NCBI RefSeq assembly: GCF_028275055.1
Contig: NZ_JAQCNJ010000006.1
Coordinates: 1-64,000, forward strand
Reading direction: 5' to 3'
DNA: 64,000 nucleotides
From: Haloplanus sp.
Lineage (GTDB): Archaea; Halobacteriota; Halobacteria; Halobacteriales; Haloferacaceae
A model generated the notes under the pieces. It did not search any database and had not been told where the DNA came from. It saw nothing but the letters and a program-made list of their open reading frames with translations. Positions 1 through 9,463 of the stretch are shown one piece after another; within the stretch, counting starts at the first letter, position 1, and the number at the start of each line of letters is the position of its first letter. Position numbers and translations under genes: made by a program.

Positions 1-68
1 GGGGTGTACGCGTCGAGGCAACGAGACGTTGAGCCCGCGAGCACTAACAGTCCAAGCCACATTCATCA
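1..68 (+). rRNA. 23S rRNA, 3' end (partial)
   Basis: ggggtgtacgcgtcgaggcaacgagacgttgagcccgcgagcactaacag resembles the 3' terminus of haloarchaeal 23S rRNA; exact end approximate. Confidence 0.85.
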
Positions 69-140
69 GATGTCGCACTGTGACCCGATTTGATTGTCGG
101 GTCCAGGCGCTAGCTGGATCGCACGTAGATACGGTCGACA

Positions 141-186
141 GGCAACCGACAATGGATGGTCGGCGGTTCGATTCCGCCGGTCGGCA
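141..186 (+). other. tRNA-like processing element (t-element) 5' of 5S rRNA
   Basis: T-arm mimic CGGCGG-TTCGATT-CCGCCG (161-179) closed by CCGAC (146-150)/GTCGG (180-184), directly before the 5S start; matches the known tRNase Z substrate type upstream of haloarchaeal 5S rRNA. Confidence 0.6.
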
Positions 187-187
187 T

Positions 188-309
188 GAAGGCGGCCAGA
201 GCGGCGGGGAGACACCCGTACCCATCCCGAACACGGACGTTAAGCCCGCCTGCGTATCGGGCAGTACTGGAGTGGGCGACCCTCTGGGAGTCCTGATTCG
301 CCGCCTCAC
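188..309 (+). rRNA. 5S rRNA
   Basis: ggcggccagagcggcggggagacacccgtacccatcccgaacacggacgttaagcccgcctgcg...ccgcctc, typical archaeal 5S. Confidence 0.95.
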
Positions 310-453
310 CACTCATACTTGATTTGCCTCGGCGAGCCGTAGGCTCGCCGGGGTGTTTCCGTACCCGAACGCCCGTCAACGGCCTGCGTACCGCATCATC
401 GGCTTCAACGGCGACCGCTATGCTTAAGCGACGGGCACCGTAGTATTGAACGC

Positions 454-529
454 GCCAAGGTGGCAGAGTCCGGCCTAACGCAGCGGCCTGCAGAGCCGCC
501 CATCGCCGGTTCAAATCCGGCCCTTGGCT
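454..529 (+). tRNA. tRNA-Cys (GCA)
   Basis: GCCAAGG/CCTTGGC acceptor, GCGGC-CTGCAGA-GCCGC anticodon arm, CCGGTTCAAATCCGG T-arm, U discriminator. Confidence 0.95.
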
Positions 530-1063
530 TTCTGACCGCCTAGAAATCCAGCGCCGAAGAGTAAAGCACCGATCAGTATACGCGGTACACGTTTCATTCC
601 AATCAGTATGTACGGTGGTCCTTTATCATCCGATGAAAACATCAAGGTGGCGGGAATACGGATCTCACTCCTCCGATTCCTGCTCATCGTTCCATACGCC
701 AATCGGTGTGGAGGGGACTCTCAACCGACAGGTGAGTTCTCAGTATCCAATAAGACAAAGAAGGCCTCCTGTGTGTCCGTGGCTCCTCTGGGCCGGCGAG
801 GTGGGACTCAGGTGGATGAACATGATCGTCTCACTCAACGGATTGACCGACACTGCCGGCCTCCGGGGTGAGTCGACGCTTCGGCCTCAGCAGATGTCGT
901 GTGGAGCCGCGGTCGGCGCAACAGCACCGAGGTCGGTCGTGACCATCGAAGACGAGGGAGTCCGTCCGGTCCCGGGCCGACCCACCGCATCGAGAGCAGT
1001 GCGACTGTCGGACTCCTCACGCGTGGGTCGCGTGTTATTCTGGGGCCCCCGAAAGGGGTGTCA

Positions 1064-1657
1064 TCAGCGGTTCCGTTCCCACTCGTCGCGGGCGATGCTG
1101 TACCGAAGCGAATCACGGGGTTCCTCGCCAATGACGATATCGTTGCGAATCCGCCCCTCCCGACGACCGCCGAACCGGTCGATGTATGACTCGATGGCAC
1201 GTTGTGAGGGCTCGTTCTCCGGGTCGCAGGTGACCGCAACCACCTCGAACTCCAATCGGTTGAAGGCGAGTTCGAGAAAGCGGGCGGCTCGCTCGCCGGA
1301 GTAGCCCCGCCCCCAGAAGGGTTTACGGAACCACGTCCCGAGCTTCGCCAACCGGCACTCCCAGTCGGGGTGCAATGCCGCCATACCGGCCAGTTCCCCC
1401 TCGCGGTCGCCCTCGGTCGGCCGGACGGCGTAGTGGGCGTCCTCTCCGGCCGCAAACGCTTCGCCGCAGTCCCGGATGAATTCGGCCGTCTCCTTCGGTG
1501 ACTCGTGTGGATCCCACGGGACGTACCGCGTTATCGTGTCGATATCCGGTGCCTCGCGATGGACATGCTGGTACAACTCCAACGGGTCGGTCGTTTCGGG
1601 ATGGAGTCGCTCGTAGACGAGCCGGTCACTCTCCATCCGATCAGGAAAAAGGCCCAT
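1064..1657 (-). CDS. GNAT family N-acetyltransferase (RimJ/RimL-like)
   Basis: ORF 197 aa with GTWFRKPFWGRGYSGERAARFLELAFNRLEFEVVAVTCDPENEPSQRAIE. Confidence 0.85.
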   Translation of the reverse strand: MGLFPDRMESDRLVYERLHPETTDPLELYQHVHREAPDIDTITRYVPWDPHESPKETAEFIRDCGEAFAAGEDAHYAVRPTEGDREGELAGMAALHPDWECRLAKLGTWFRKPFWGRGYSGERAARFLELAFNRLEFEVVAVTCDPENEPSQRAIESYIDRFGGRREGRIRNDIVIGEEPRDSLRYSIARDEWERNR

Positions 1658-1954
1658 AGTTCAACACCGGAAGCGAGCAACAAAAATCCCGGCTGACCGG
1701 CGGTTAACCGCTCCGCTTTTCATCCTGTCTGTGACCGGTCACGGCTCTCTCAGCGTGGTACTTCGTGTCTCACACAGCGCTTCTGACGGTAGTTCGGCAG
1801 TTCACACAGGCTCTGCTGAACGCAGGGCGTGCACCGGTCACGCCGTGTCACCGAACCACCGTCAGCAAGCGGTGACACATTTGTGAAAGTCCCCGACCAT
1901 GGGCTGGAGCCCACATGCAGGCGCTATCGGATTAAAACTGGCCTGTCGCTCGGA

Positions 1955-3784
1955 TCACGAAGGGTGCCTGGGGGTGTCCTGATCGGCTTCGTACCGGAGT
2001 TTTCTAAGCGTCCGTGTGTACTCGGTAATCGCCATCTCGGCATCAGCACCGTACTCCAGATACCGGGTGAATGTCGGGGCAATCGTTTCTCGCCCGTCGA
2101 ACGCGCGGCCGAACACGTCCATCAGCAGGCCAACCGCCACCTGTTCGCCGAGTTTCACCCCTTCGTAATGGTCGCTGTAGTAGTGGACGCCGGCGAACAT
2201 CCGCGCGAGCCCGACGTTCGAGATCAGCTTGTCGATTTCCTGATGAACACCGCGGTGCCCGTCGGGAACGTCGTTCATCGTCGGGGGGTGCTCACCCTCG
2301 CCCCGATCGACCGGTAGATAGTAGTCGGCCTCATCGTTCCAGTCGGCGTTCTCGAACCACGTTTTTAGGATGGTGCCGCAGGCACCGGCGATCACCGAGT
2401 GACCGCTGGGATACGCCGGGTGAACCGGCGACCCTTCTTGATACACCGTGGACAGGAACCCGGGGTCCCCGTCGCCGCCCGCCCGGAGTCGGCGCTGGCG
2501 ATCGAGGATCTCCGCGTCCGCTACCAAGGCGTCGACATTGAACCTATCCCTGCCCGGCGAGTCGTCGTTGAACTCCTGTGCGTGAATCCGACCGGCGTAG
2601 GTTTCGGGCCGACACCGGAAGTGAGCATAATATTTCTGATAAAATGCCGCCAGCAGTGCCTCCCGGCCTGCCCGGGCGATCAGGTCCAGCAGTCCGACCG
2701 GACCGTTGTCGGTGTAGTTGAACACCGGTCCCTCCTCACGGGTAACGTACGCGAGTCCATCGTCGTAATCGACCCAGTCTCTGCCCAGCAGGTACAGCGC
2801 GGCGATCAGATACTCCTGATACGGCGGTTCGGCGTTGACGATCGTCGCCAAGTGTCGTGGGGTCTCGAGATAGCCGCGCCCACCCTCCGTCTCGGATGGA
2901 GGGTTCGGATTCAGTTCCGCCGAGATCAGGCTCCCGTCGTCGTCTGTCGGGGCGATTCCTTCAAGAACGTCCAGCCACCTTTCCCGGGATTTGTTGTAAT
3001 CGATCTCCTGATACCGCAGATAGCGCTGCTTGGTCGGCAGCGACCATAGATCCACATCGTGTAACAGGAACTGGGAGACGTACGGCCCCCACCAGTCGGC
3101 CGCGCCAACGCCACCCTCCACGAACAGGCGGTCCGTGCCGTACCACCAGTCTTCATCTATGTCGGCGTCACCGATCCTGTCGAGATCGGTCGTCAGTGGA
3201 TCGTACACGTCGTCGAACCGGTCACTGGTGGTCGTCGTGTCACAGTCATCGGGTCCCGGTTCGTTTTTCCACTCCACGAACGGCACGTCCCGGAGTTGCT
3301 CCATGGCATAGAGGTCGATCATCTCGGCGGCGGTGTGTGGTCCCGTCGGGTCCGGTGCCATCGGCATCACACCCCGCCAGGCCTCCATTCCGGCGAGACT
3401 GACCGAATGCACGCCAGGCACGCCGATAAACAATCGCCCGTCGACGTCCGGGTCGTTCTTTCCGCCCCGTTCGAACATCGTGGCCACGCTCGGGTCGGCC
3501 GCTTCCCTGACCGCATTGAGATAGTGCTCGACCTTTTGATCAGGGTCCACGACGCCCTCGGACCGTGTGTCGTCATCGCCGTCGTCGTCCAGTGGCATTC
3601 CCTTCGTGAACAGGTACGGCCTGTAGTCGCACCTGTCGATCGTGACGATGGTATCCTGGCGTTCGGTGCTACGGTTTTGATAGGTTTGTAGCCCGTCCAC
3701 GAACTGTTCGACCGACTCCCGGCCACGCTCCGACTCAACTAACACCTCGCGCTCCTCGATACCGATTTGTGGGTTGTGAACCAT
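1955..3784 (-). CDS. Vanadium-dependent haloperoxidase / PAP2 superfamily protein (609 aa)
   Basis: ORF trimmed to MVHNPQIG; motifs QKYYAHFRCRPETYAGR, PAYPSGHSVIAGACGT and ARMFAGVHYYSDHYEG. Confidence 0.8.
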   Translation of the reverse strand: MVHNPQIGIEEREVLVESERGRESVEQFVDGLQTYQNRSTERQDTIVTIDRCDYRPYLFTKGMPLDDDGDDDTRSEGVVDPDQKVEHYLNAVREAADPSVATMFERGGKNDPDVDGRLFIGVPGVHSVSLAGMEAWRGVMPMAPDPTGPHTAAEMIDLYAMEQLRDVPFVEWKNEPGPDDCDTTTTSDRFDDVYDPLTTDLDRIGDADIDEDWWYGTDRLFVEGGVGAADWWGPYVSQFLLHDVDLWSLPTKQRYLRYQEIDYNKSRERWLDVLEGIAPTDDDGSLISAELNPNPPSETEGGRGYLETPRHLATIVNAEPPYQEYLIAALYLLGRDWVDYDDGLAYVTREEGPVFNYTDNGPVGLLDLIARAGREALLAAFYQKYYAHFRCRPETYAGRIHAQEFNDDSPGRDRFNVDALVADAEILDRQRRLRAGGDGDPGFLSTVYQEGSPVHPAYPSGHSVIAGACGTILKTWFENADWNDEADYYLPVDRGEGEHPPTMNDVPDGHRGVHQEIDKLISNVGLARMFAGVHYYSDHYEGVKLGEQVAVGLLMDVFGRAFDGRETIAPTFTRYLEYGADAEMAITEYTRTLRKLRYEADQDTPRHPS

Positions 3785-4159
3785 ACACGTACGCCCCGTG
3801 GTTTCGTACTCGATACTATCAATTAAAACTATCTTCTGACCCCGACACGGAACCCGTGACGTGGCTCCACCACGCGCTCCCCCGCCCGCGCTCGACGACC
3901 TGCGAGCCATCGGGGCCCGGCAGCGGACGGCCCACGAAGGAGTCGATGTCGTCCGTAGGTCAGACGGGGTCGATACGTCCGAGAACACGGCTCTGTGCCG
4001 GTCGGCGTACGCCGTCGGCGTGGGGTAACTCCCGGCCCCCAGACGTTCTCGTGGGGCCGCGGTCGCCCTCACTGGTGTGGCCTGTCCCGCCACAAAGGGT
4101 CGGCGTCCGGGATCCGGTCGCGTGGCCTCACGACCCGCGACCGAGCGGGCTCCGGCCGT

Positions 4160-4465
4160 TCAGGTACTGTTCGCCTCGACCGCCAGTTCGATGGCTCGGT
4201 CCACGGCTTCGTCCCCTTCGCCAACGTCGTCGTACGCCTCGGTGAACGAACTCATCACATCCTTGGCCAGTTCGCGGGCGTCGGCTTCGGACGGCTGGAC
4301 GTTGTCGACCGCCGTCGACTCCTCTGCCTCCTCATCGACGACCCACACCTCGAACATCCCGTCCTGATCGGCGGTCGGTTGGAACTTCACCTCCACCTCG
4401 ACGGTGCGGCTCTCGTACTCGCGACGTCCGGTCTTCAGCCATCCCGATGGAACCGATCTACTCAT
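4160..4465 (-). CDS. Hypothetical protein
   Basis: 101-aa acidic ORF (MSRSVPSGWLKTGRREYESRTVEVEVKF...), high GC3. Confidence 0.65.
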   Translation of the reverse strand: MSRSVPSGWLKTGRREYESRTVEVEVKFQPTADQDGMFEVWVVDEEAEESTAVDNVQPSEADARELAKDVMSSFTEAYDDVGEGDEAVDRAIELAVEANST

Positions 4466-4705
4466 GGAGACATATTCGCCCGTAACCCAGATAAGACTAT
4501 CCGTCAGCGCCACGTAGTTCGGCACTGGAGACAGATCCCTCGGGACCGCTGTTTCCGGTTTAGACGGACCCGCTGTGCGTGTCCACGTACACGCCGAAGA
4601 GACGGTGTCCGAGGCCGTCCTCGGAGAGTGTCCTCGTCCCGCAGGGAGGGGTGGTACCGTTCACGGACCCCCGCGTTTTTATCGCGCCGCCACGTCTGGT
4701 CGTCC

Positions 4706-5722
4706 ATGACAGAGACGATGCAGGCGGCTGTCGTTCCGGAGGCGGGGGCCGACTTCGAGGTCGTCGAACGCGAGGTCGCGGATCCGGATCCGACCGAGGT
4801 CCGGGTCGCGGTCGACGCCTGTGGGATCTGCCACAGCGACGCGTTCGTGGTTGAGGGCACCTTTCCCGGTGTGACGTACCCACGGATCCCGGGGCACGAG
4901 GTGGTGGGTCGGGTCGATGCCGCCGGCGCCGACGTGACCGCTTGGAGCGAGGGGGATCGCGTCGGTGCGGGCTGGCACGGCGGCCACTGTTTCACCTGCG
5001 ACCCGTGCCGCCGTGGCGACTTTCTCCAGTGTGAGAACGCCGAGATCACGGGGTTGAGCTTCGACGGTGGCTACGCCGAGTACGCGACGGTCCCATCGGA
5101 GGCGGTGGCCGCTGTCCCAGACGATCTGGATGCCGTCGACGCCGCACCGCTCCTGTGTGCCGGCGTCACCACCTACAACGCCCTCCGGAACAGCGACGCC
5201 CGCCCCGGGGATCTGGTGGCCGTCGTCGGCGTCGGTGGGCTGGGTCACCTCGGCGTCCAGTACGCCCACGCCGCGGGGTTCGAAACCGTCGCCGTCTCAC
5301 GGAGCCCGGACAAGCGGGAGATGGCCGCCGACCTCGGTGCGGACCACTTCGTCGACGCGAGCGAGACCGACCCCGCCGAGGCACTCCAGGACCTCGGTGG
5401 CGCAAAGGTCGTTCTTTCGACTGCGCCGTCGGCCAACGCCGTCGAGTCGGTGATCGGCGGCCTCGGTACGAACGGCGAGGCCGTCGTCGTTGGGCTGCCA
5501 GGCGACCCCGTCCCCACGGACGTTCAGCATCTGATCGGCACCTGTGGCGCGGTGTCAGGGTGGGGGTCCGGCCACGCTCGTGACTCCCAGGACACCCTTG
5601 AGTTCAGTTCGCTGCGGGAGATCACCCCCGTCGTCGAGACGTTCGGTCTCTCGGATGTCGGCACGGCCTACGACCGGATGATGAACAACGACGCCCGGTT
5701 CCGAGCGGTACTCGACATCTGA
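4706..5722 (+). CDS. Zinc-dependent alcohol dehydrogenase
   Basis: GICHSD, GHEVVGRV, CDPCRRGDFLQCE, GVGGLGHLGVQYAH motifs. Confidence 0.9.
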   Translation: MTETMQAAVVPEAGADFEVVEREVADPDPTEVRVAVDACGICHSDAFVVEGTFPGVTYPRIPGHEVVGRVDAAGADVTAWSEGDRVGAGWHGGHCFTCDPCRRGDFLQCENAEITGLSFDGGYAEYATVPSEAVAAVPDDLDAVDAAPLLCAGVTTYNALRNSDARPGDLVAVVGVGGLGHLGVQYAHAAGFETVAVSRSPDKREMAADLGADHFVDASETDPAEALQDLGGAKVVLSTAPSANAVESVIGGLGTNGEAVVVGLPGDPVPTDVQHLIGTCGAVSGWGSGHARDSQDTLEFSSLREITPVVETFGLSDVGTAYDRMMNNDARFRAVLDI

Positions 5723-5815
5723 CTCGGCCGGGTCGGTGTAGCTCTCGGAATATCAATCGAGATACCCGGCCCACTAGGTATATACCCGCGAGTTCGATTA
5801 TAGTAGCCGATAGCG

Positions 5816-7306
5816 ATGTCCACGACACCACCTGCCGGTTCCGAGCCCCCTGCAGCCGAGTTTCCGCTGACCTTTGAACGGATCGTCGGTCGCATCGGTG
5901 CGCCAATCTTCATTCTCGACGCCGACCACGAGGTGGTGGTCTGGAACCACGGGATGGAGGAGTTGACCGGGAGCACACGCGCCGACGCGCAGGCGGCGGA
6001 CTCGGTCGGTGAGGCGTGGTATCAGGACGGCCGTCGGGCCAAGACGCTGGCCGACAAGGTGCTCGAAGCCCCGCAGGACGCCCACGAGCGATTCGATGTC
6101 AGGCGGGTCGACAACGGCGAGTTCCCCGAGTACCGAGACCGGAGCACGTTCACCGACACCCGCGGCGACACCCGTCACATTACGTTCAGCGCGTCGCCGC
6201 TTTTCGACGACGGCAACCTCGTCGGTGTGGTCGAACTGGTGACAGACCGGACGGAGGAGGTGCGCCGGCGACAACGGATCGAGGACCTCGTCGCTGAGGT
6301 CACCTCGACGATGCATGCGATTCAGGACGGTGACCTCGCCGCTCGCGCCGACTTCGACGCAGGCGGGTCGATCGACGAGGAACTGTGTGCGGTCGTCGAC
6401 TCGTTGAACGGGATGGGAGAGACACTCGACGGACTCGTGGCCGACGTGGACGAACAGACCCGGGAACTCCGGGAGATCACCCAGGAGGTCGCCGACAGCG
6501 CCACCCGAATGGAAGACATCGCCACGGAACAGGCCGAGCGAAGCGAGGCGGTCGCGAGCGAGGTGTCGACGCTCAGCGCGACCGTTGAGGAGGTCGCCTC
6601 GACCGCCGATTCGGTCGCCGACACCAGCCGTCAAGCCCGCGACCACGCCGAGGAGGGAAGCGAGACGAACCGCGAGGCCCGTGACGCGATGTCGGCGGTT
6701 CGGACGTCGAGCCGCGATGTCCGCGAGGACGTGGACGAACTCAACGACACCGTCGACGAAATCGACGAGGTGGTCGACGTGATCAACGACATCGCGGACC
6801 AGACGAACCTGCTGGCGTTGAACGCCAACATCGAGGCCGCCCGCGCCGACCGCGACAGCGACGGATTCGCCGTCGTCGCCGACGAGGTCAAAACCCTCGC
6901 ACAGGAGGCTCAAGACCAGGCCGGCGAGATCGAATCCATGATCGTCGATGTTCAAGACCGGACCGAGGGGACGGCCGATAGCCTCCGGACGACCGAACGC
7001 CGGATCGACGACGGTGTCGCCGAGGTGGAGGCGAGCATGGAGAAACTCGACGACATCGTCGACGCGGTCGGTGAGGCCGTCGCGGGCATCCAAGAGGTGT
7101 CGGAAGCGACCGACGAACAGGCGGCGAGCGCCGAGGAAATCGCCGCCATGGTCGACGAGGCACGCGACCGCTCGGAACGCGTCGCCGAGGAGGTCACGCA
7201 GGTCGTCCGGTTGACCCAACGCCAGACCGAGAAGGTGGCAGAGATCGCACAGCGTGTCGGTCGCCTGCGCGGCGACGGTCACCGGTCCCCGAGCGACCTG
7301 CGATAA
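5816..7306 (+). CDS. Soluble PAS-containing methyl-accepting chemotaxis / halobacterial transducer protein
   Basis: N-terminal PAS-like domain, no TM segment, signalling tip DVINDIADQTNLLALNANIEAARA...GFAVVADEVKTLA. Confidence 0.9.
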   Translation: MSTTPPAGSEPPAAEFPLTFERIVGRIGAPIFILDADHEVVVWNHGMEELTGSTRADAQAADSVGEAWYQDGRRAKTLADKVLEAPQDAHERFDVRRVDNGEFPEYRDRSTFTDTRGDTRHITFSASPLFDDGNLVGVVELVTDRTEEVRRRQRIEDLVAEVTSTMHAIQDGDLAARADFDAGGSIDEELCAVVDSLNGMGETLDGLVADVDEQTRELREITQEVADSATRMEDIATEQAERSEAVASEVSTLSATVEEVASTADSVADTSRQARDHAEEGSETNREARDAMSAVRTSSRDVREDVDELNDTVDEIDEVVDVINDIADQTNLLALNANIEAARADRDSDGFAVVADEVKTLAQEAQDQAGEIESMIVDVQDRTEGTADSLRTTERRIDDGVAEVEASMEKLDDIVDAVGEAVAGIQEVSEATDEQAASAEEIAAMVDEARDRSERVAEEVTQVVRLTQRQTEKVAEIAQRVGRLRGDGHRSPSDLR

Positions 7307-7311
7307 CACCC

Positions 7312-7339
7312 ACCGCCACCGAAACAACGCGGTGGCGGT
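7312..7339. repeat. Perfect 10-bp inverted repeat (hairpin), 8-nt loop
   Basis: ACCGCCACCG-AAACAACG-CGGTGGCGGT, 5 nt after the transducer stop codon. Confidence 0.6.
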
Positions 7340-7516
7340 CCTCCATAGCCCGCCGTTGCCCATGGCCCGGCGTGGGACTCCGGAGCCTCGCTCGCGGGCC
7401 CGGTCGTGGCACGGGTGACGAGGTGGGCCGGAGGCCGGGGCCGGCGCGTCGTGTTCCGTCCGCCCCGTTTCTGGTCGTCTCGTCGCCCGGTCAGTCCCCG
7501 ACCGCCTCGACCCGCT

Positions 7517-7984
7517 CTACCGTTTCAACCGGGTGGTGTCGGCGCGGAGCGTCGAGACCCGCGCGTTCTCCTTGAGTCGGACACCATCCCCACCAACCGA
7601 GAGGGGCATCCGGGGAAGCGAGGCGACCACCCGCGTCGGATGGCTTGCGCCCCGTTCTAAGACCGCTCTGCGGGCTTGGAGAAGAACCTCCTCGTCGCCG
7701 GACAACGACTCGTTGTACTCGATCAGATACTGACCGGCGTCGAGGTGCCACCACCCGTGGTCTTCTCCGGGATTCCGGCGACGGGTTCCGTGGGGAGTGG
7801 TCGTCGCTGGGGCGAGTTCGCTGCCGCCGAAGTCGACCCGCCCGGGGTCGTCGACGACGTATACCTGCCGCGCCGTGAGGTCGACACCGTCGTCGTGGAC
7901 CTGCGTGTCGGTGTGTAGAAGTCCGTCGACGGCGGCCGCCACGCCCTCGTGATCGATCTCGTCTTTGTCTCCCTGCCCCGTCAT
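7517..7984 (-). CDS. dCTP deaminase/dUTPase-like protein
   Basis: HGWWHLDAGQYLIEYNESL...VLERGASHPTRVVASLPRMPLSVGGDGVRLKENARVSTL; start taken at MTGQGDKDE. Confidence 0.6.
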   Translation of the reverse strand: MTGQGDKDEIDHEGVAAAVDGLLHTDTQVHDDGVDLTARQVYVVDDPGRVDFGGSELAPATTTPHGTRRRNPGEDHGWWHLDAGQYLIEYNESLSGDEEVLLQARRAVLERGASHPTRVVASLPRMPLSVGGDGVRLKENARVSTLRADTTRLKR

Positions 7985-8023
7985 GTGTGACTGTACGACG
8001 TGCCGGCTCAAAAGTCCCACCGA

Positions 8024-9397
8024 CTAGTGATCGTGATCGTGATTGTGGTCGGCATGGCCGCCGTCACCGGCCACAAGGGTATCGGCGTCGCCATCGATCA
8101 TATCCATGTTCTTCAGGTTGTCTCGTTCCTCGAAGTCGGCGACGGCGTCGAGGATATCCTCCTGTGTGAGCACCGTCCGTTCCTCGGTGAGCGCTTCAAG
8201 TACCGCCTCCCGCAGCACCATCCGAAGGTCGCTCCCGGTGAGGCCCTCCGTCTGCTCGGCCACCGCTCCCGGATCGAACTCGGCGATGTCCATGCGGCGG
8301 GTGATCACCTCAAGGATATCGGCCCGCATCTGTACGTCGGGCTTGGGGAAGTTGACGATCTCGTCGAAGCGCCGCCACGCCGCGGCGTCGAGTTGGTCGG
8401 GGTGGTTGGTCGCGCCGATCAACAACACCTCGTCCCGAATGAGGCTGATGTCGTCGATGCTTTTGAGCAGGGTGTTGACCGCCCGTTTTAGCGCGGCGTG
8501 TTCGTCGGAGCGCCGCGTTTTCGCGACCGAATCGAACTCGTCGATAAAAAGGATACACGGCGAGAGGCGCTTTGCCACCTCGAAGGTCTTTTCGACGTTT
8601 TTGGCCGTCTCACCGAGGTACTGGCTGGTGATCATCGACAACTTCACCTCAACGAACGGCTGGCCGAGTCCGTGTGCCAGCGCCCGCGAGGCGGTCGTCT
8701 TCCCCGTTCCCGGCGGGCCAACGAAGAGGAGTTTGCCGATCTCGCGCAGGCCGATCTCAGCGAGGTAGTCGCGGTGTTCGATCGCCTTGACGATCTTTTG
8801 AATCTCCCCTTCCTGATCGTCCGTGAGAACGAGATCATCGAGTGTCATCTCGATCTCCTCGGGAGCCCGAACCTGCACGAGATCGAGCATCTCCGCGTCC
8901 TCCTCCTCGTCGAAGTACGCGTCGAGAAGGCTATCGATCCACACCCGGTCGGCGTGGATCGGTCGGGTCTGCTCCCGGGCTTCGGCGGCGGTCACATCGA
9001 CCCCGTCGTGGCCGGAAAGGACCGACGCGAGCGTCGGGTTGGTGGCGATCCGATCCCGGTCGATCCGGTCGACGATCCAGTCGGCCGCCATCGACGGTTC
9101 CGTCAGCGAGATGCGGCCAGAAAAGTCCTCCTTTTCGGTGAACAGGAGGTCCGACACCGCCTCCCACGGTCGGTCGATACCGGTCGCTTGTCGTGCGGTT
9201 TCGTTGGTGACCACCAGTGGTCGCTCGATTCCGCCGGCCGGGACGTCGCCGTCCCGTTCCCCGTCGTCTTCACCTTCGTCGGTCCAGAACACCCGCCTGT
9301 ACCGAGGCGGGAGATCGTTCTCGTCGAGGCTCCGGTCGTCGGTATAGACGTGGGCCGTCAGCAGAAACTCCACGACTTCGAGAGCCGGGTCGTTCAT
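8024..9397 (-). CDS. AAA+ family ATPase with His-rich C-terminal tail
   Basis: Walker A VGPPGTGKTTASRAL, Walker B CILFIDEFDSVA, sensor LLIGATNHPD; C-terminus GGHADHNHDHDH. Confidence 0.9.
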   Translation of the reverse strand: MNDPALEVVEFLLTAHVYTDDRSLDENDLPPRYRRVFWTDEGEDDGERDGDVPAGGIERPLVVTNETARQATGIDRPWEAVSDLLFTEKEDFSGRISLTEPSMAADWIVDRIDRDRIATNPTLASVLSGHDGVDVTAAEAREQTRPIHADRVWIDSLLDAYFDEEEDAEMLDLVQVRAPEEIEMTLDDLVLTDDQEGEIQKIVKAIEHRDYLAEIGLREIGKLLFVGPPGTGKTTASRALAHGLGQPFVEVKLSMITSQYLGETAKNVEKTFEVAKRLSPCILFIDEFDSVAKTRRSDEHAALKRAVNTLLKSIDDISLIRDEVLLIGATNHPDQLDAAAWRRFDEIVNFPKPDVQMRADILEVITRRMDIAEFDPGAVAEQTEGLTGSDLRMVLREAVLEALTEERTVLTQEDILDAVADFEERDNLKNMDMIDGDADTLVAGDGGHADHNHDHDH

Positions 9398-9463
9398 CCT
9401 TCAATTGTTCTCGCGGTAGCCGTTTAACATCGTCGGATCGGACGACGCCCGCGGTGGCTCGGG

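Noticed and set aside
511-702. Minus-strand 63-aa ORF ending inside tRNA-Cys (MKRVPRILIGALLFGAGFLGGQKAKGRI tail)
   Set aside because: Hydrophobic and curious, but overlaps the tRNA antisense and has no supporting family or promoter evidence
3785-4093. N-terminal extension of the haloperoxidase ORF up to 712 aa
   Set aside because: The extra 103 residues are low-complexity Arg/Pro/Ser with no domain character; MVHNPQIG at 3784 is the better start
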